Below are positions 33,245-45,428 of a stretch of DNA of 64,000 nt, in pieces. This DNA comes from Pseudomonadota bacterium (lineage in GTDB: Bacteria; Pseudomonadota; Gammaproteobacteria; Burkholderiales; Burkholderiaceae_C). Made by a program: the position numbers and the translations under genes. The stretch is from NCBI GenBank assembly GCA_021845965.1, contig JAJZUZ010000004.1, positions 1 to 64,000 on the forward strand, in the 5' to 3' direction. The notes beneath the pieces are model-generated. The model saw only the letters and a list, made by a program, of their open reading frames with translations, made no database searches and was not told where the DNA came from. Each line of letters starts with the position of its first letter. The first letter of the stretch is position 1.

Positions 33245-33451
33245 ATGAACAAGACCCTCGTTCTGGCCGCCGTGATCGCTGCTGCTGCTCTGGCCGCCTG
33301 TGGCAAGAAAGAAGAAGCCGCTGCTCCCGCCGCTCCCGCTGCTGCTCCCGCTCCGGCTGCTGCCCCCGCCGCTTCCGCTCCGGCTGCCGACGCTTCGGCT
33401 CCCGCTGCCGCTCCGGCCGCCGCTCCCGCTGCCGAAGCCGACAAGAAGTAA
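33245..33451 (+). CDS. Small Ala/Pro-rich lipoprotein
   Basis: Signal peptide with LAAC lipobox, KKEE, then an Ala/Pro low-complexity tail; flanked by a strong promoter and a terminator. Confidence 0.8.
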   Translation: MNKTLVLAAVIAAAALAACGKKEEAAAPAAPAAAPAPAAAPAASAPAADASAPAAAPAAAPAAEADKK

Positions 33452-33466
33452 TTCTTGACGCGCAAG

Positions 33467-33496
33467 AAAAAGCCACCGCAAGGTGGCTTTTTTTTC
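33467..33496 (+). terminator. Rho-independent terminator
   Basis: AGCCACC-GCAA-GGTGGCT followed by a T-tract. Confidence 0.9.
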
Positions 33497-33542
33497 GCCC
33501 GTGCCCCGGCGGTGCGGGCCGGGTCGGATGCCCTCACGGGCA

Positions 33543-34634
33543 TCAGCGCAGGTCGTCGGCAATGACCTTGAGGATGCGCTGGGCGTTGTCCGAGGTCTCC
33601 GGCTGGCCTTCGGCATTGAGCACGGAGACGGTGCTGGTGTCGCCCTGGCCGCGTACGGTGACGCGGTATTTCTGCGGCACCTTGTCCTTCGGCGTGCCGC
33701 TGAAGAGGCGCGTGAAGAAGCCGGGTTCCTCCTGTCCGGGCGGCGTGGGCTCGACGTAGCGCACGTAGTAGGTACCCTGGCTGCGGTCACGGTCTTCCAC
33801 CGTGAAGCCGGTGCGGTCCAGCGTCAGGCCGACGCGTCGCCAGGCACGGTCGAAGTTCTCGCTGACGAGCACGACGGGCTGGCCGTCCCGGCTGTCCAGG
33901 CGGGCCATCGGCGGCTGCACGGCCGCGTTCGCCAGGGCCGCGCTGGCCTGCGCAGCCGGTGCGCCCAGCTTGACCATCAGGCGGCGCAGCATTTCGTATT
34001 CGAGGTCGGGCTCGACCGGACGCGGTTGCCAGGTGGTCTTGATACGCTGGTCGTCCTTGAACGTTTCCACCAGGCCGCGGTGGCTGATGTAGATTTCGGT
34101 CCCGCCGGACGCGGTGCGCTCGAGGCGGGTGCGGTACTTGTCCAGCTCGCCCGTCGAATACAGGTTGTCCAGGTACTTGCCGACGGTGCGGCGGATGAAG
34201 TCCATGGGCAGCTTGCCGCGGTTCTCGTTCCAGTCGGTTTCCATGATGCCCAGCTGGGCATCATCCAATGGCAGCTTGAAACCGGTTTCTTCCCAGAAGG
34301 TGCGGATGAGGGGCCAGAGCTTCTCCGGCGGCTGATCCACGACCAGCCAGCGTTGCGCTCCGTGGCCTTCGATGCGCATGCCGGGAAAGCTGCTGGCCAC
34401 GGCGTTCTGCGTGCTTTGCTGCCCCGCATTCTGGTAGCCGGTGGCGCTCACCGTGGTGCCGGGGGTGGCGTAGCGGTTGTCCTTGGGCAACTGGGTCAGG
34501 TCCGGGGGAACCGACAGCGGGGTGGTCTTCACGGCCGCCTTGTAGTCGACCTTGTCGCCCTCCAGTGTGGAGCAGGCACCCAGCACCAGAGGCAGGCCCA
34601 GCAGGGCCAGTTTGTAAAGAGGCTTCACCAGCAA
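33543..34634 (-). CDS. bamC: Outer membrane protein assembly factor BamC
   Basis: Lipoprotein signal LVLGACS, NlpB/DapX-type domains, directly downstream of dapA. Confidence 0.88.
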   Translation of the reverse strand: MLVKPLYKLALLGLPLVLGACSTLEGDKVDYKAAVKTTPLSVPPDLTQLPKDNRYATPGTTVSATGYQNAGQQSTQNAVASSFPGMRIEGHGAQRWLVVDQPPEKLWPLIRTFWEETGFKLPLDDAQLGIMETDWNENRGKLPMDFIRRTVGKYLDNLYSTGELDKYRTRLERTASGGTEIYISHRGLVETFKDDQRIKTTWQPRPVEPDLEYEMLRRLMVKLGAPAAQASAALANAAVQPPMARLDSRDGQPVVLVSENFDRAWRRVGLTLDRTGFTVEDRDRSQGTYYVRYVEPTPPGQEEPGFFTRLFSGTPKDKVPQKYRVTVRGQGDTSTVSVLNAEGQPETSDNAQRILKVIADDLR

Positions 34635-34654
34635 ATCCTAGAAAGGGTGGGAGA

Positions 34655-35551
34655 TCAGAGCAGGCCGGCGCCGCGCAGCGCGCCTTCGACGGCGGGCTGG
34701 TTGGCGCTGGTCAGCGGCGTCATGGGCAGGCGTAGCGTGCCGCCGCACTTGCCCAGGCGCTGCAGGGCCCACTTGACCGGGATCGGGTTGGGTTCGACAA
34801 AGAGCTGCTTGTGCAGCGGCATCAACTTGAACTGGATCTCCATGGCGCGCTTGACATCGCCAGCCATGGCGGCCACACACAGCTCGTGCATGGCGCGTGG
34901 CGCCACATTGGCCGTCACACTGATGTTGCCATGGCCACCGCACAGCATCAGCGCCACGGCAGTGGGGTCATCGCCCGAGTAGATGGAGAAGCTCTTCGGG
35001 GCTTCGCGGATCAGCCACTGGGCGCGCTCGATGTTGCCGGTGGCTTCCTTGATGCCGACGATGCCCGGCACCTGGGCCAGGCGCAGCACGGTGTCGTGCG
35101 CCATATCGGCCACGGTGCGGCCGGGCACGTTGTACAGCACCATGGGCAGGTCACCCACGGCCTCGGCGATGGCCTTGAAGTGCAGGTACTGGCCTTCCTG
35201 CGTGGGCTTGTTGTAGTAGGGCACGACCTGCAGCTGGCAGTCGGCGCCGACCTTCTTGGCGAATTTCGCGAGTTCGATCGCCTCGGCAGTGGAGTTGGCG
35301 CCGCAGCCGGCCATGATGGGCACGCGGCCCTTGGCCTGATCGACGGAGACGCGGATGATCTCGCAGTGCTCGTCGACGTTGACGGTGGGCGACTCGCCCG
35401 TGGTGCCGACCACGCCGATGCAGTCAGTGCCCTCGGCGATATGCCAGTCGATCAGTTTGCGCAGCGTAGGGTAGTCGACGCTACCGTCCTCGTGCAGGGG
35501 GGTGACGAGGGCCACGATGCTGCCGGTGATGCGGCGGTTGGAGGAGGTCAT
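34655..35551 (-). CDS. dapA: 4-hydroxy-tetrahydrodipicolinate synthase
   Basis: [45 protein letters not shown]. Confidence 0.97.
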   Translation of the reverse strand: MTSSNRRITGSIVALVTPLHEDGSVDYPTLRKLIDWHIAEGTDCIGVVGTTGESPTVNVDEHCEIIRVSVDQAKGRVPIMAGCGANSTAEAIELAKFAKKVGADCQLQVVPYYNKPTQEGQYLHFKAIAEAVGDLPMVLYNVPGRTVADMAHDTVLRLAQVPGIVGIKEATGNIERAQWLIREAPKSFSIYSGDDPTAVALMLCGGHGNISVTANVAPRAMHELCVAAMAGDVKRAMEIQFKLMPLHKQLFVEPNPIPVKWALQRLGKCGGTLRLPMTPLTSANQPAVEGALRGAGLL

Positions 35552-35621
35552 GGGCGCAGGAAAGGTAAGTTCTGGCGAAACGGACATTCTAACGAGGGAG
35601 GGCGCCGCCAAGGCGCGGCCC

Positions 35622-36191
35622 TCAGAGTGGATAACGCGCCGGTCCGCCCGCCGTGGACAGGCCGCTTTCCCGGATGGCGGCAATGCGTTGCACAAAGCGC
35701 TCGGGTTGCGCCAGATAGCCGTCCTCGTAGGCCACCGCGCGCAGCCCGGCGCAGGTCTGCAGCAGTTCGCCGGGACGCAGCAGAAAATCCTGCCGCGACG
35801 GCTTGCCGACGGTTTCATTGCCGGTGGCAAAGGTTTCGTAGAGCAGCACGCCACCCGGCGCCACGCTTTGCAGCAGCACCGGGAATAGGGCGCGCCAGAG
35901 GTAGTTGGTCACCACCACCGCGTCGAACTGGCGTGGCCGGCCACCCTCGACCAGGGGCCAGGGGCCGTTCTCGATGTCCGCTTCAATCGCCGTACCCAGG
36001 CCGGCCACAGCCGCGATGGCTTCCGGCGAGCGGTCCACACCCGTGACCGGATGGCCGCGCTGGGCAAACCAGCGCAGGTGGCGGCCGTGGCCGCAGGCCA
36101 CGTCCAGCACCGTGCCGCCGGGACGGACCAGGTGCGACCAGCGCTGCACCCAGGCGGAGGGCGCCTCGGTCCCGTGAAGCATGCTGCTCAT
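35622..36191 (-). CDS. Class I SAM-dependent methyltransferase
   Basis: [35 protein letters not shown]. Confidence 0.92.
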   Translation of the reverse strand: MSSMLHGTEAPSAWVQRWSHLVRPGGTVLDVACGHGRHLRWFAQRGHPVTGVDRSPEAIAAVAGLGTAIEADIENGPWPLVEGGRPRQFDAVVVTNYLWRALFPVLLQSVAPGGVLLYETFATGNETVGKPSRQDFLLRPGELLQTCAGLRAVAYEDGYLAQPERFVQRIAAIRESGLSTAGGPARYPL

Positions 36192-36307
36192 TGCGGTCCG
36201 GCCTCGTTCTGCAGCGCGCCACGCGCCCTGCGCTTCACCGCGCTGAGCCCGGCCCGTGCCAGCCGGGCTTCGCCGCCGACCGGCGCACCGGTGATGATGA
36301 TCTTCAT
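36188..36307 (-). CDS. Putative 39-aa ORF coupled to the methyltransferase
   Basis: [39 protein letters not shown]; stop overlaps the next start (ATGA). Confidence 0.45.
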   Translation of the reverse strand: MKIIITGAPVGGEARLARAGLSAVKRRARGALQNEAGPQ

Positions 36308-36335
36308 GGCGCCCAGTGTGCCATGGGACGGGCAC

Positions 36336-36470
36336 TCAGAAGCAGGCCCAGAGCTCGTTGGCCAGCGTCAGCAGGAAGTCGGGCCGCGTATAGAGCATGA
36401 ACACGGCCAGCAGCACCAACCCGGCCGCCGCCCAGGCCAGCGCCTTGTGCCAGCCGCGCAACTTCATCAT
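36336..36470 (-). CDS. Putative 44-aa single-TM protein coupled to the MFS gene
   Basis: MMKLRGWHKALAWAAAGLVLLAVFMLYTRPDFLLTLANELWACF; start overlaps the MFS stop (ATGA). Confidence 0.6.
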   Translation of the reverse strand: MMKLRGWHKALAWAAAGLVLLAVFMLYTRPDFLLTLANELWACF

Positions 36471-37693
36471 GCCTGCGCCGCCGCCGCGTGATGACGCCGG
36501 ATGGCCGCCTCGCGCACCGGCAGGTTGACCAGGGCCGCGGCCACGCCCAGGCCGATGGCGATGTACCAGACGATGTCGTAGCTGCCGGTCTTGTCGTACA
36601 GGTAGCCGCCGAGCCAGACACCCATGAAGGAGCCGACCTGGTGGCTGAAGAAGACGAAGCCGCCCAGCATGGACAGGTGCGCCACGCCGAAGATCTGGGC
36701 CACGGTGGCATTGGTCGGCGGCACGGTGGACAGCCACAGCAGGCCCATGACAGCCGAGAAGACATAGACGCTCATGGGCGTGAGCGGCACCAGCAGGAAC
36801 AGGGTGATGGCGATCGAGCGGGCGAAATAGATGAAGGCCAGGATCTTGCGCTTGGCCAGGCGCTGGCCCAGCGTGCCGGCGGCGTAGGTGCCGAAGACGT
36901 TGAACAGGCCGATCAGCGCCAGCGAGTAGCTGGCCACCTGGGGCGAGAGTCCGTGGTCCTTGAGGTAGCTCGGCATGTGCACGCCGATGAACACCACCTG
37001 GAAGCCGCACACGAAATAGCCGGCCATCAGCAGCTGGAAGCTGGGGTAGGCAAAGGCTTCGCGCAGTGCCTGGCCGATCGTCTGCTCGCGTTTCGGCGGC
37101 GTGCCGCTGGCGAAACCGGGTTCGTGCAGGCCCCAGGCCAGCGGGATGATGAGGATGGCCGCCATGCCCAGCGCCACCAGGGCCTGTTGCCAGCCCAGGC
37201 TGCTGATCAACCAGCCTTCGGTGGGCACCATGAGGAACTGGCCGAAGGACCCCGCCGCGGCCGCCACGCCCATGGCCCAGGAGCGCTTTTCCAGGCTGAC
37301 GTTGCGGCCGATCACCCCGTAGATCACGGCGTAGGTGGTGCCGGCCTGGGCCGTGCCGATGAGCACGCCGCAGGTCAGGGCGAACAGGGTGGGGGTGGCG
37401 GCATGGGCCATGCCCAGCAGGCCCAGGGCGTAGAGGAGAGCGCCGGCGATGATCACCTTGGAGGCCCCGAAGCGGTCGGCCAGCATGCCGGCAAAGATGC
37501 CGGCGAAGCCCCAGGTCAGGTTCTGGATGGCCATGGCCAGGGCGAAGGTCTCGCGCGTCCAGCCCTGGGCCTGGGTGACGGGCTGCAGCCAGAGGCCGAA
37601 GCCGTGGCGGATGCCCATGGAAAGGGTGACGATGGCGGCGCCGCAGATCAGCACCTGGGCCATGGGGAGTTTCTTATTGCTATGTGTGCTCAT
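36467..37693 (-). CDS. MFS transporter
   Basis: Twelve-TM-type ORF; RHGFGLWLQPVTQAQGWTRETFALAMAIQNLTWG. Confidence 0.92.
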   Translation of the reverse strand: MSTHSNKKLPMAQVLICGAAIVTLSMGIRHGFGLWLQPVTQAQGWTRETFALAMAIQNLTWGFAGIFAGMLADRFGASKVIIAGALLYALGLLGMAHAATPTLFALTCGVLIGTAQAGTTYAVIYGVIGRNVSLEKRSWAMGVAAAAGSFGQFLMVPTEGWLISSLGWQQALVALGMAAILIIPLAWGLHEPGFASGTPPKREQTIGQALREAFAYPSFQLLMAGYFVCGFQVVFIGVHMPSYLKDHGLSPQVASYSLALIGLFNVFGTYAAGTLGQRLAKRKILAFIYFARSIAITLFLLVPLTPMSVYVFSAVMGLLWLSTVPPTNATVAQIFGVAHLSMLGGFVFFSHQVGSFMGVWLGGYLYDKTGSYDIVWYIAIGLGVAAALVNLPVREAAIRRHHAAAAQA

Positions 37694-37796
37694 CGTTGAA
37701 CTGTAGCCAAATCGCCCCGGGCCTGCCGCGGGCGGGCCATTTGTAACTGTATGTTCATCCAGTGACCGGGGTCGCCAAGGTCTACAATCGCGCGCC

Positions 37797-39763
<1,967 letters not shown>

Positions 39764-39764
<1 letters not shown>

Positions 39765-40495
39765 TGCGCCTGCGCCCCGCGTTCGGCCTGCTTGCCGTGC
39801 TGGCCCTGATGGGGCAGGGCGTGGCGCGCGCCGACGTCTGGGCGTATGTGAACGACGCGGGCGTGCCGCATTTCGCTGCTGAGCGACTGGATGAGCGCTA
39901 CGAGCTGTACTTTTCCGACGAGGCGCCACAGGACAACACGCGCGCCAAGGCGGTCCCCATGGCGCCCTCGCGCCTGCTGGCCTTCTTCGAGATTTCACCC
40001 GACTACAAATCGGTCCGGCACCTGATGCGCGCGGCGTCGCACAGGCACGACATCGACTACGCGCTGTTGCAGGCCGTGATCGCCACCGAGTCCGGCTTCG
40101 ACGCCGACGCCGTTTCGCCCAAAGGGGCGGTGGGCCTGATGCAGCTGATGCCTGCCACCGCGCGCGGCTATGGCCTGGTCGACCTGCGGCGCAAACCGGT
40201 TGCGCGCCAGCTGCGCGACGCGCGCACCAACATCGAGGTGGGTAGTCGGCACCTGCGTCGCCTGCTGAACAGGTTCCCGCAGCGGCTGGATCTCGCCCTG
40301 GCCGCCTACAACGCCGGCTTGCGCACCGTGCGCGAAGCCGGTAACCAGGTGCCGCCCCTGCGCGAAACGCAGGACTACGTCCAGACGGTGCTTGCCTTGT
40401 ACGCGGTGCTCAAGCCGGCGGCCGAGAAGTCCGCGCCCCAGTGGCCGGCGCGCGAGCCGGCGCAGTTTGCCCGCCTGGACGAGACGCCGTTCTGA
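39764..40495 (+). CDS. Lytic transglycosylase (SLT domain), copy 1
   Basis: Signal peptide, ALLQAVIATESGFDADAVSPKGAVGLMQLMPATARGYG; start overlaps the parE stop. Confidence 0.92.
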
Positions 40496-40605
40496 AGAAC
40501 TCGATGGTTGGAAAGCCCAAGATGGTTCCCACGACCCTCGGACGGATGGCTCCTTCCGCCCATGCGGCGGGCGACGGGCGACGGCCACTTTGCAGCAGGG
40601 GCGGG

Positions 40606-41445
40606 GTGAAGTTGCGGACAACTGCCGTGCCTACGCTGTCAGCCTTGGTGGGAACCTTGTTCTTCTGGGCCCTGCCGTTGATGGAGGCGCGGGCCGACGT
40701 CTGGGGCTTTGTCGACGAACGGGGGGTGGCGCATTTCGCCGCCGAACGTTTGGACCCGCGCTACGAGTTCTATTTCTCCACGCCACGCGGTGTGGATCTC
40801 AAGTGGGGCCGTACCAAGGCGGCGAAGGCGGGGTACGCCGAGGCGCCGCCCCCGGCCCCGGCCAAGCTGCTGGCCTTTTTTGAGGAGTCGCCCAATTACC
40901 GGGGCGTCCAGCATCTGCTGCACGCCGCCGCCCGCGAGCAGCAGATCGAATATGAGCTCTTGCAGGCGGTGATTGCGACCGAGTCCGGCTTTGACGCCGG
41001 GGCCGTGTCCCCGCGGGGTGCGGTGGGCCTGATGCAGGTGATGCCGTCGATCGCGCGACACTACGGTGTACAAGGCGACGGGCGTTCCAACGTCACCACC
41101 AAGCTGAAGGATCCCCGTGTCAACATCCGCGCCGGTTCACGGCATCTGCGGGACATGATGTCGCGCTTTCCCGGGCGGCTGGAACTGGCGCTGGCCGCCT
41201 ACAACGCGGGCCTGACCGCGGTGCGGCGCGCCGGCAACCGGATGCCCCGCTTCAAGGAGACCCAGAACTACGTCAGGACTGTTCTGCAGCTCTATGCCGT
41301 GCTCCGACGCCCCGCCATGCGGCAAGGTGCCCGACACCACCCGGTGTTGAGCCGGCCGCAGGCCGAGCCGCGTGGTGTCGAGACCTGTTGTCTGGGTGAC
41401 CGGGCAACGCCATCTCCGCCTGGTTCCAAGACCGAGACCCAATGA
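40606..41445 (+). CDS. Lytic transglycosylase (SLT domain), copy 2
   Basis: ELLQAVIATESGFDAGAVSPRGAVGLMQVMPSIARHYG, paralogous to copy 1; GTG at 40606 gives a signal peptide, ATG at 40504 is the alternative. Confidence 0.88.
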   Translation: MKLRTTAVPTLSALVGTLFFWALPLMEARADVWGFVDERGVAHFAAERLDPRYEFYFSTPRGVDLKWGRTKAAKAGYAEAPPPAPAKLLAFFEESPNYRGVQHLLHAAAREQQIEYELLQAVIATESGFDAGAVSPRGAVGLMQVMPSIARHYGVQGDGRSNVTTKLKDPRVNIRAGSRHLRDMMSRFPGRLELALAAYNAGLTAVRRAGNRMPRFKETQNYVRTVLQLYAVLRRPAMRQGARHHPVLSRPQAEPRGVETCCLGDRATPSPPGSKTETQ

Positions 41446-41451
41446 TTTCCC

Positions 41452-43794
41452 ATGACTGATCAACCTACCCTCGACTTCGCGGCCGACGCCGCCGGCGACG
41501 ATGCGCTCAATCTCGCCAGTTATGCCCAGCGGGCCTACCTCGAATATGCGCTCAGCGTCGTGAAGGGCCGGGCCCTGCCCGATGTGAGCGACGGCCAGAA
41601 GCCGGTGCAGCGCCGCATCCTCTACGCCATGTCGCGCATGGGGCTGGGCTATGGCGGTCCCAGCGGCAACACGGCGGCCAAACCCGTCAAGAGCGCCCGT
41701 GTGGTCGGTGACGTGCTGGGCCGCTTCCACCCGCATGGCGACCAGGCTGCCTACGATGCGCTGGTGCGCATGGCGCAGGACTTTGCCCAGCGCTACCCGC
41801 TGATCGATGGCCAGGGCAACTTCGGTAGTCGCGACGGTGATGGCGCCGCCGCCATGCGCTACACCGAAGCGCGTCTGGCCAGGATTTCCAGCCTGCTGCT
41901 CGACGAAATCGACGAGGGCACGGTGGACTTCATGCCCAACTACGACGGTTCCACCGAGGAGCCGAAGCAGTTGCCCGCGCGCCTGCCCTTCACGCTGCTC
42001 AACGGCGCCTCCGGCATCGCTGTGGGCCTGGCCACCGAGATTCCCAGCCACAACCTGGGCGAGGTGGCTCAGGCCTGCGTGGCCCTAATCCGGAACCCCA
42101 AGCTGCCCGACAGCGAACTGTTCGAGCTGCTGCCGGGGCCCGACTATCCCGGCGGCGGCCAGATCATCAGCCCGGCGGCGGATATCGCCGAGGCCTACCG
42201 CACGGGCCGCGGCTCGCTCAAGGTGCGCGCGCGCTGGAAGATCGAGGAACTGGCGCGCGGTCAGTGGCAGCTGGTGGTGACCGAGCTGCCGCCGGGCGTG
42301 AGCACGCAGAAGGTGCTGGAGGAGATTGAGGAGCTGACCAATCCCAAGGTCAAGGCCGGCAAGAAGGCGCTGACGCCGGAGCAGAACCAGCTCAAGGCCA
42401 CGGTGTTGGCGGTGTTGGACGTGGTGCGTGACGAATCGAGCAAGGACGCGCCGGTGCGCCTGGTCTGCGAGCCCAAGACCAGTCGCATCGAGCAGCAGGA
42501 GCTCATCACCACGCTGCTGGCGCACACGAGTCTCGAGACCTCGGCGCCGGTGAACATGACCATGGTGGGTCTGGATGGTCGCCCCACGCAGAAGACGCTG
42601 CGCCAGATGCTGGAGGAGTGGATCGCTTTCCGCCAGGCCACCATCGAGCGGCGCTCGCGCCACCGGCTGGACAAGGTGCTGGATCGCATCCACATCCTGG
42701 AAGGCCGGCAGACCGTGCTGCTCAATGTGGACGAGGTCATCCGCATCATCCGCAACGCCGACGAGCCCAAGGCCGCGCTGATTGCACGCTTCAAGCTGTC
42801 CGAGCGCCAGGCCGACGACATCCTGGAAATCCGCTTGCGTCAGCTGGCGCGGCTGGAAGCCATCAAGATCGAGCAGGAACTGAAAGAGCTGCGCGAGGAG
42901 CAGAAGAAGCTGGAAGAGATCCTGGGCAGCCCGGCCGCATTGCGCAAGCTGATGGTCAAGGAGATCGAGGCCGACGCCAAGACGTTCGGCGATGCACGCC
43001 GCACCCTGATCCAGGCCGAGAAGAAGGCCGTGGCCGAGGTCAAGGTGGTCGACGAGCCGGTCACCGTGGTGGTGTCGCAAAAAGGCTGGGTGCGCGCACG
43101 CCAGGGGCATGGCCACGAAGCGGCCAGCTTTGCCTTCAAGGCGGGGGACGGGCTGTACGGCACCTTCGAGTGCCGCACGGTCGACACCCTGCTGGCCTTT
43201 GGCAGCAAAGGGCGGGTCTATTCCGTGCCTGTGGCCAGCCTGCCCGGCGCGCGTGGTGACGGCCAGCCGCTGACCACCATGATCGAGCTGGAGGCTGGCA
43301 CGCAACTGGTGCACTACTTTGCGGGCGCACCCTCGGCCTGGCTGCTGCTGTCCACTTCGGGCGGCTACGGCTTCCTGGCCCAGGTGGAGAACATGAGCAC
43401 GCGCCAGAAGGGCGGCAAGGCCTTCATCAACTGCGGCGACGGCGACACGGTCTGCCGCCCCTCGCCGGCCAATGTGCCGCCGCAGCCTCCGGCCACGCAC
43501 GTGGTCTGCGCCTCTACGGGCGGCCGCATCCTGACCTTCGAGATTGGCGAGCTCAAGCCCATGCCCTCCGGCGGTCGCGGCCTGATGCTGATCGACCTGG
43601 AGCCCAAGGACACCCTGGCCGGCGCCGCGGCCTACACCCGCAGCGTGCGCATCGAGGGGCAGGGCCGTGGCGGCAAGGAGCGCGACGAGACGCTGGAGAT
43701 CCGCAGCCTGAACAATGCGCGCGCTGCGCGCGGCCGCAAGGGCAAGGCGGCGGACCTGGGCTTCAAGCCGACCGCGGTCGTCCGCCTCGAGTGA
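41452..43794 (+). CDS. parC: DNA topoisomerase IV subunit A
   Basis: [62 protein letters not shown]. Confidence 0.97.
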   Translation: MTDQPTLDFAADAAGDDALNLASYAQRAYLEYALSVVKGRALPDVSDGQKPVQRRILYAMSRMGLGYGGPSGNTAAKPVKSARVVGDVLGRFHPHGDQAAYDALVRMAQDFAQRYPLIDGQGNFGSRDGDGAAAMRYTEARLARISSLLLDEIDEGTVDFMPNYDGSTEEPKQLPARLPFTLLNGASGIAVGLATEIPSHNLGEVAQACVALIRNPKLPDSELFELLPGPDYPGGGQIISPAADIAEAYRTGRGSLKVRARWKIEELARGQWQLVVTELPPGVSTQKVLEEIEELTNPKVKAGKKALTPEQNQLKATVLAVLDVVRDESSKDAPVRLVCEPKTSRIEQQELITTLLAHTSLETSAPVNMTMVGLDGRPTQKTLRQMLEEWIAFRQATIERRSRHRLDKVLDRIHILEGRQTVLLNVDEVIRIIRNADEPKAALIARFKLSERQADDILEIRLRQLARLEAIKIEQELKELREEQKKLEEILGSPAALRKLMVKEIEADAKTFGDARRTLIQAEKKAVAEVKVVDEPVTVVVSQKGWVRARQGHGHEAASFAFKAGDGLYGTFECRTVDTLLAFGSKGRVYSVPVASLPGARGDGQPLTTMIELEAGTQLVHYFAGAPSAWLLLSTSGGYGFLAQVENMSTRQKGGKAFINCGDGDTVCRPSPANVPPQPPATHVVCASTGGRILTFEIGELKPMPSGGRGLMLIDLEPKDTLAGAAAYTRSVRIEGQGRGGKERDETLEIRSLNNARAARGRKGKAADLGFKPTAVVRLE

Positions 43795-43832
43795 GCCCCG
43801 GGCCGCTGGCGCGTGCGGCACAATTCGGCTGC

Positions 43833-45014
43833 ATGAGTACGGAGGTCTTGATCGCGGGCGGTGGCATCGGCGGCCTGGCCGCCGCCGTGGCATGTGCGCG
43901 GGCCGGCTGCCATGTGCGCCTGTACGAGCGCGCGCGTGCCTTCAGCGAGGTGGGCGCGGGCATCCAGATGGGGCCCAATGTGATGCGCGTGCTGCAGGGC
44001 TGGGACCTGGGGCCTGCGCTGCGCGAAGTGGCGGCCTTCCCGGATCGGCTGCAGGTGCGCCACGCGCTCAGTGGTGCGGAACTGGGTGCGCTGCGCCTGG
44101 GGCCGACGGCCCTGCAACGCTATGGCGCTCCCTATGCGACCATCCACCGCGCCGACCTGCACCAGTTGCTGTTGGCGGCACTGCAGGCGCGCGAATCCGT
44201 GTGGCTGCACAGCGGCAGGACGGTGGAGCGCTACGCCCAGTCGGCTGATGCGGTCAGCCTGCGGCTGAGCGACGGCCTGGAGGTCGAGGGGGACCTGCTG
44301 ATCGGTGCCGACGGCCTGTGGAGCCGCGTTCGCAGCCAGCTGCTCGCTGACGGATCACCACGCGTGGCAGGCCATCTGGCCTACCGCGCCATGGTGCCGC
44401 AGGCCAGCCTGCCGGCCTCGCTGCGCAGCCAGCAGGTCACGGCCTGGCTGGGGCCAAGGCTGCATGTGGTGCAGTATCCCGTGCGTGGCGGCCAGTGGCT
44501 CAATGTCGTGGCCATCGTGCACGGCCATGTGCACGGCGGGCTGGAGGACTGGGATCACAGCGCCAACGCGACCGACCTGCAGGCCCATCTGGCCTCGACC
44601 TGCGCCGCCTTGCGCGCCCTGATCGAAGCCGTGCCCGACTGGCGCCTGTGGGTGCTGTGCGACCGCCCCCCCGTGAGCGCCGCCGAGCAGATGGCACGCG
44701 GTCGCATTGCGCTGCTGGGCGATGCTGCGCACCCCATGCGCCCCTATCTGGCGCAAGGTGCTGGCATGGCCATCGAGGATGCGGCCGAACTGGCGCGCCA
44801 GCTGGCGCAGGCCGACGGCATGCTGGATGTGCCCACGCTGCTGCAGCGCTACGCGCTGAACCGCTGGCAGCGCTGCGCGCGGGTCCAGGCGCGTTCGATC
44901 CGCAACGGCGAGATCTTCCACCTGGAAGGGCCGATGGCCTGGGCTCGCGATACCTCGCTGCGGCTGCTGGGTGAGCGCCTGCTCGACCTGCCCTGGCTGT
45001 ACCAGGGGCCGTGA
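43833..45014 (+). CDS. FAD-dependent monooxygenase (salicylate/3-hydroxybenzoate hydroxylase-like)
   Basis: VLIAGGGIGGLAAAVACARAG, GADGLWSRVR, GRIALLGDAAHPMRPYLAQGAGMAIEDA. Confidence 0.92.
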   Translation: MSTEVLIAGGGIGGLAAAVACARAGCHVRLYERARAFSEVGAGIQMGPNVMRVLQGWDLGPALREVAAFPDRLQVRHALSGAELGALRLGPTALQRYGAPYATIHRADLHQLLLAALQARESVWLHSGRTVERYAQSADAVSLRLSDGLEVEGDLLIGADGLWSRVRSQLLADGSPRVAGHLAYRAMVPQASLPASLRSQQVTAWLGPRLHVVQYPVRGGQWLNVVAIVHGHVHGGLEDWDHSANATDLQAHLASTCAALRALIEAVPDWRLWVLCDRPPVSAAEQMARGRIALLGDAAHPMRPYLAQGAGMAIEDAAELARQLAQADGMLDVPTLLQRYALNRWQRCARVQARSIRNGEIFHLEGPMAWARDTSLRLLGERLLDLPWLYQGP

Positions 45015-45099
45015 GCGCTGGAGGTGCGGGTGTCCGACGGCGTATCCGGTTGCGCGAGCCATGGGTCTCACAGGGGCGGCGAGGTTCGGGGCAGGACAC

Positions 45100-45118
45100 T
45101 AGAATGAGAAGCGTTTTC
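45100..45118 (+). promoter_or_regulatory. Candidate Fur box upstream of feoA
   Basis: TAGAATGAGAAGCGTTTTC against GATAATGAGAATCATTATC-type sites. Confidence 0.5.
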
Positions 45119-45131
45119 GTCCGGTAATTGC

Positions 45132-45428
45132 ATGATCTTGTCTTCCCCCGTCTCCGGTGCCGATGGCCCGCCTGCCCTCGGCCTGCACGAGCTGCCGCGC
45201 GATGTCGAGGCCGAAGTCGTGGAACTGCGATCGGCGCCGACGGGTCAGGATCCGGGCCTCGTGCTGCGCCTGCTGGAAATCGGCTTTCTTCCCGGTGAAA
45301 TCGTGCGTGTGATTGCCCATGGCTTTCCCGGCGCGGATCCGGTGGCGGTGCGTATCGGCCACAGTACGTTCGCGTTGCGGCGGCACGAGGCCAGCCTGGT
45401 ACGCGTGCGACCCAGGAGCGCGACGTGA
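45132..45428 (+). CDS. feoA: Ferrous iron transport protein A (FeoA)
   Basis: Small SH3-like protein directly upstream of feoB, LLEIGFLPGEIVRVIAHGFPGADPVAVRIGHSTFALRRHEA. Confidence 0.9.
   Translation: MILSSPVSGADGPPALGLHELPRDVEAEVVELRSAPTGQDPGLVLRLLEIGFLPGEIVRVIAHGFPGADPVAVRIGHSTFALRRHEASLVRVRPRSAT

Noticed and set aside
33245-33451. GCT/CCC-rich tandem codons read as a possible DNA microsatellite or CRISPR-like array
   Set aside because: The repeats are in frame within an intact lipoprotein gene. There are no fixed-length repeat/spacer units and no cas genes.
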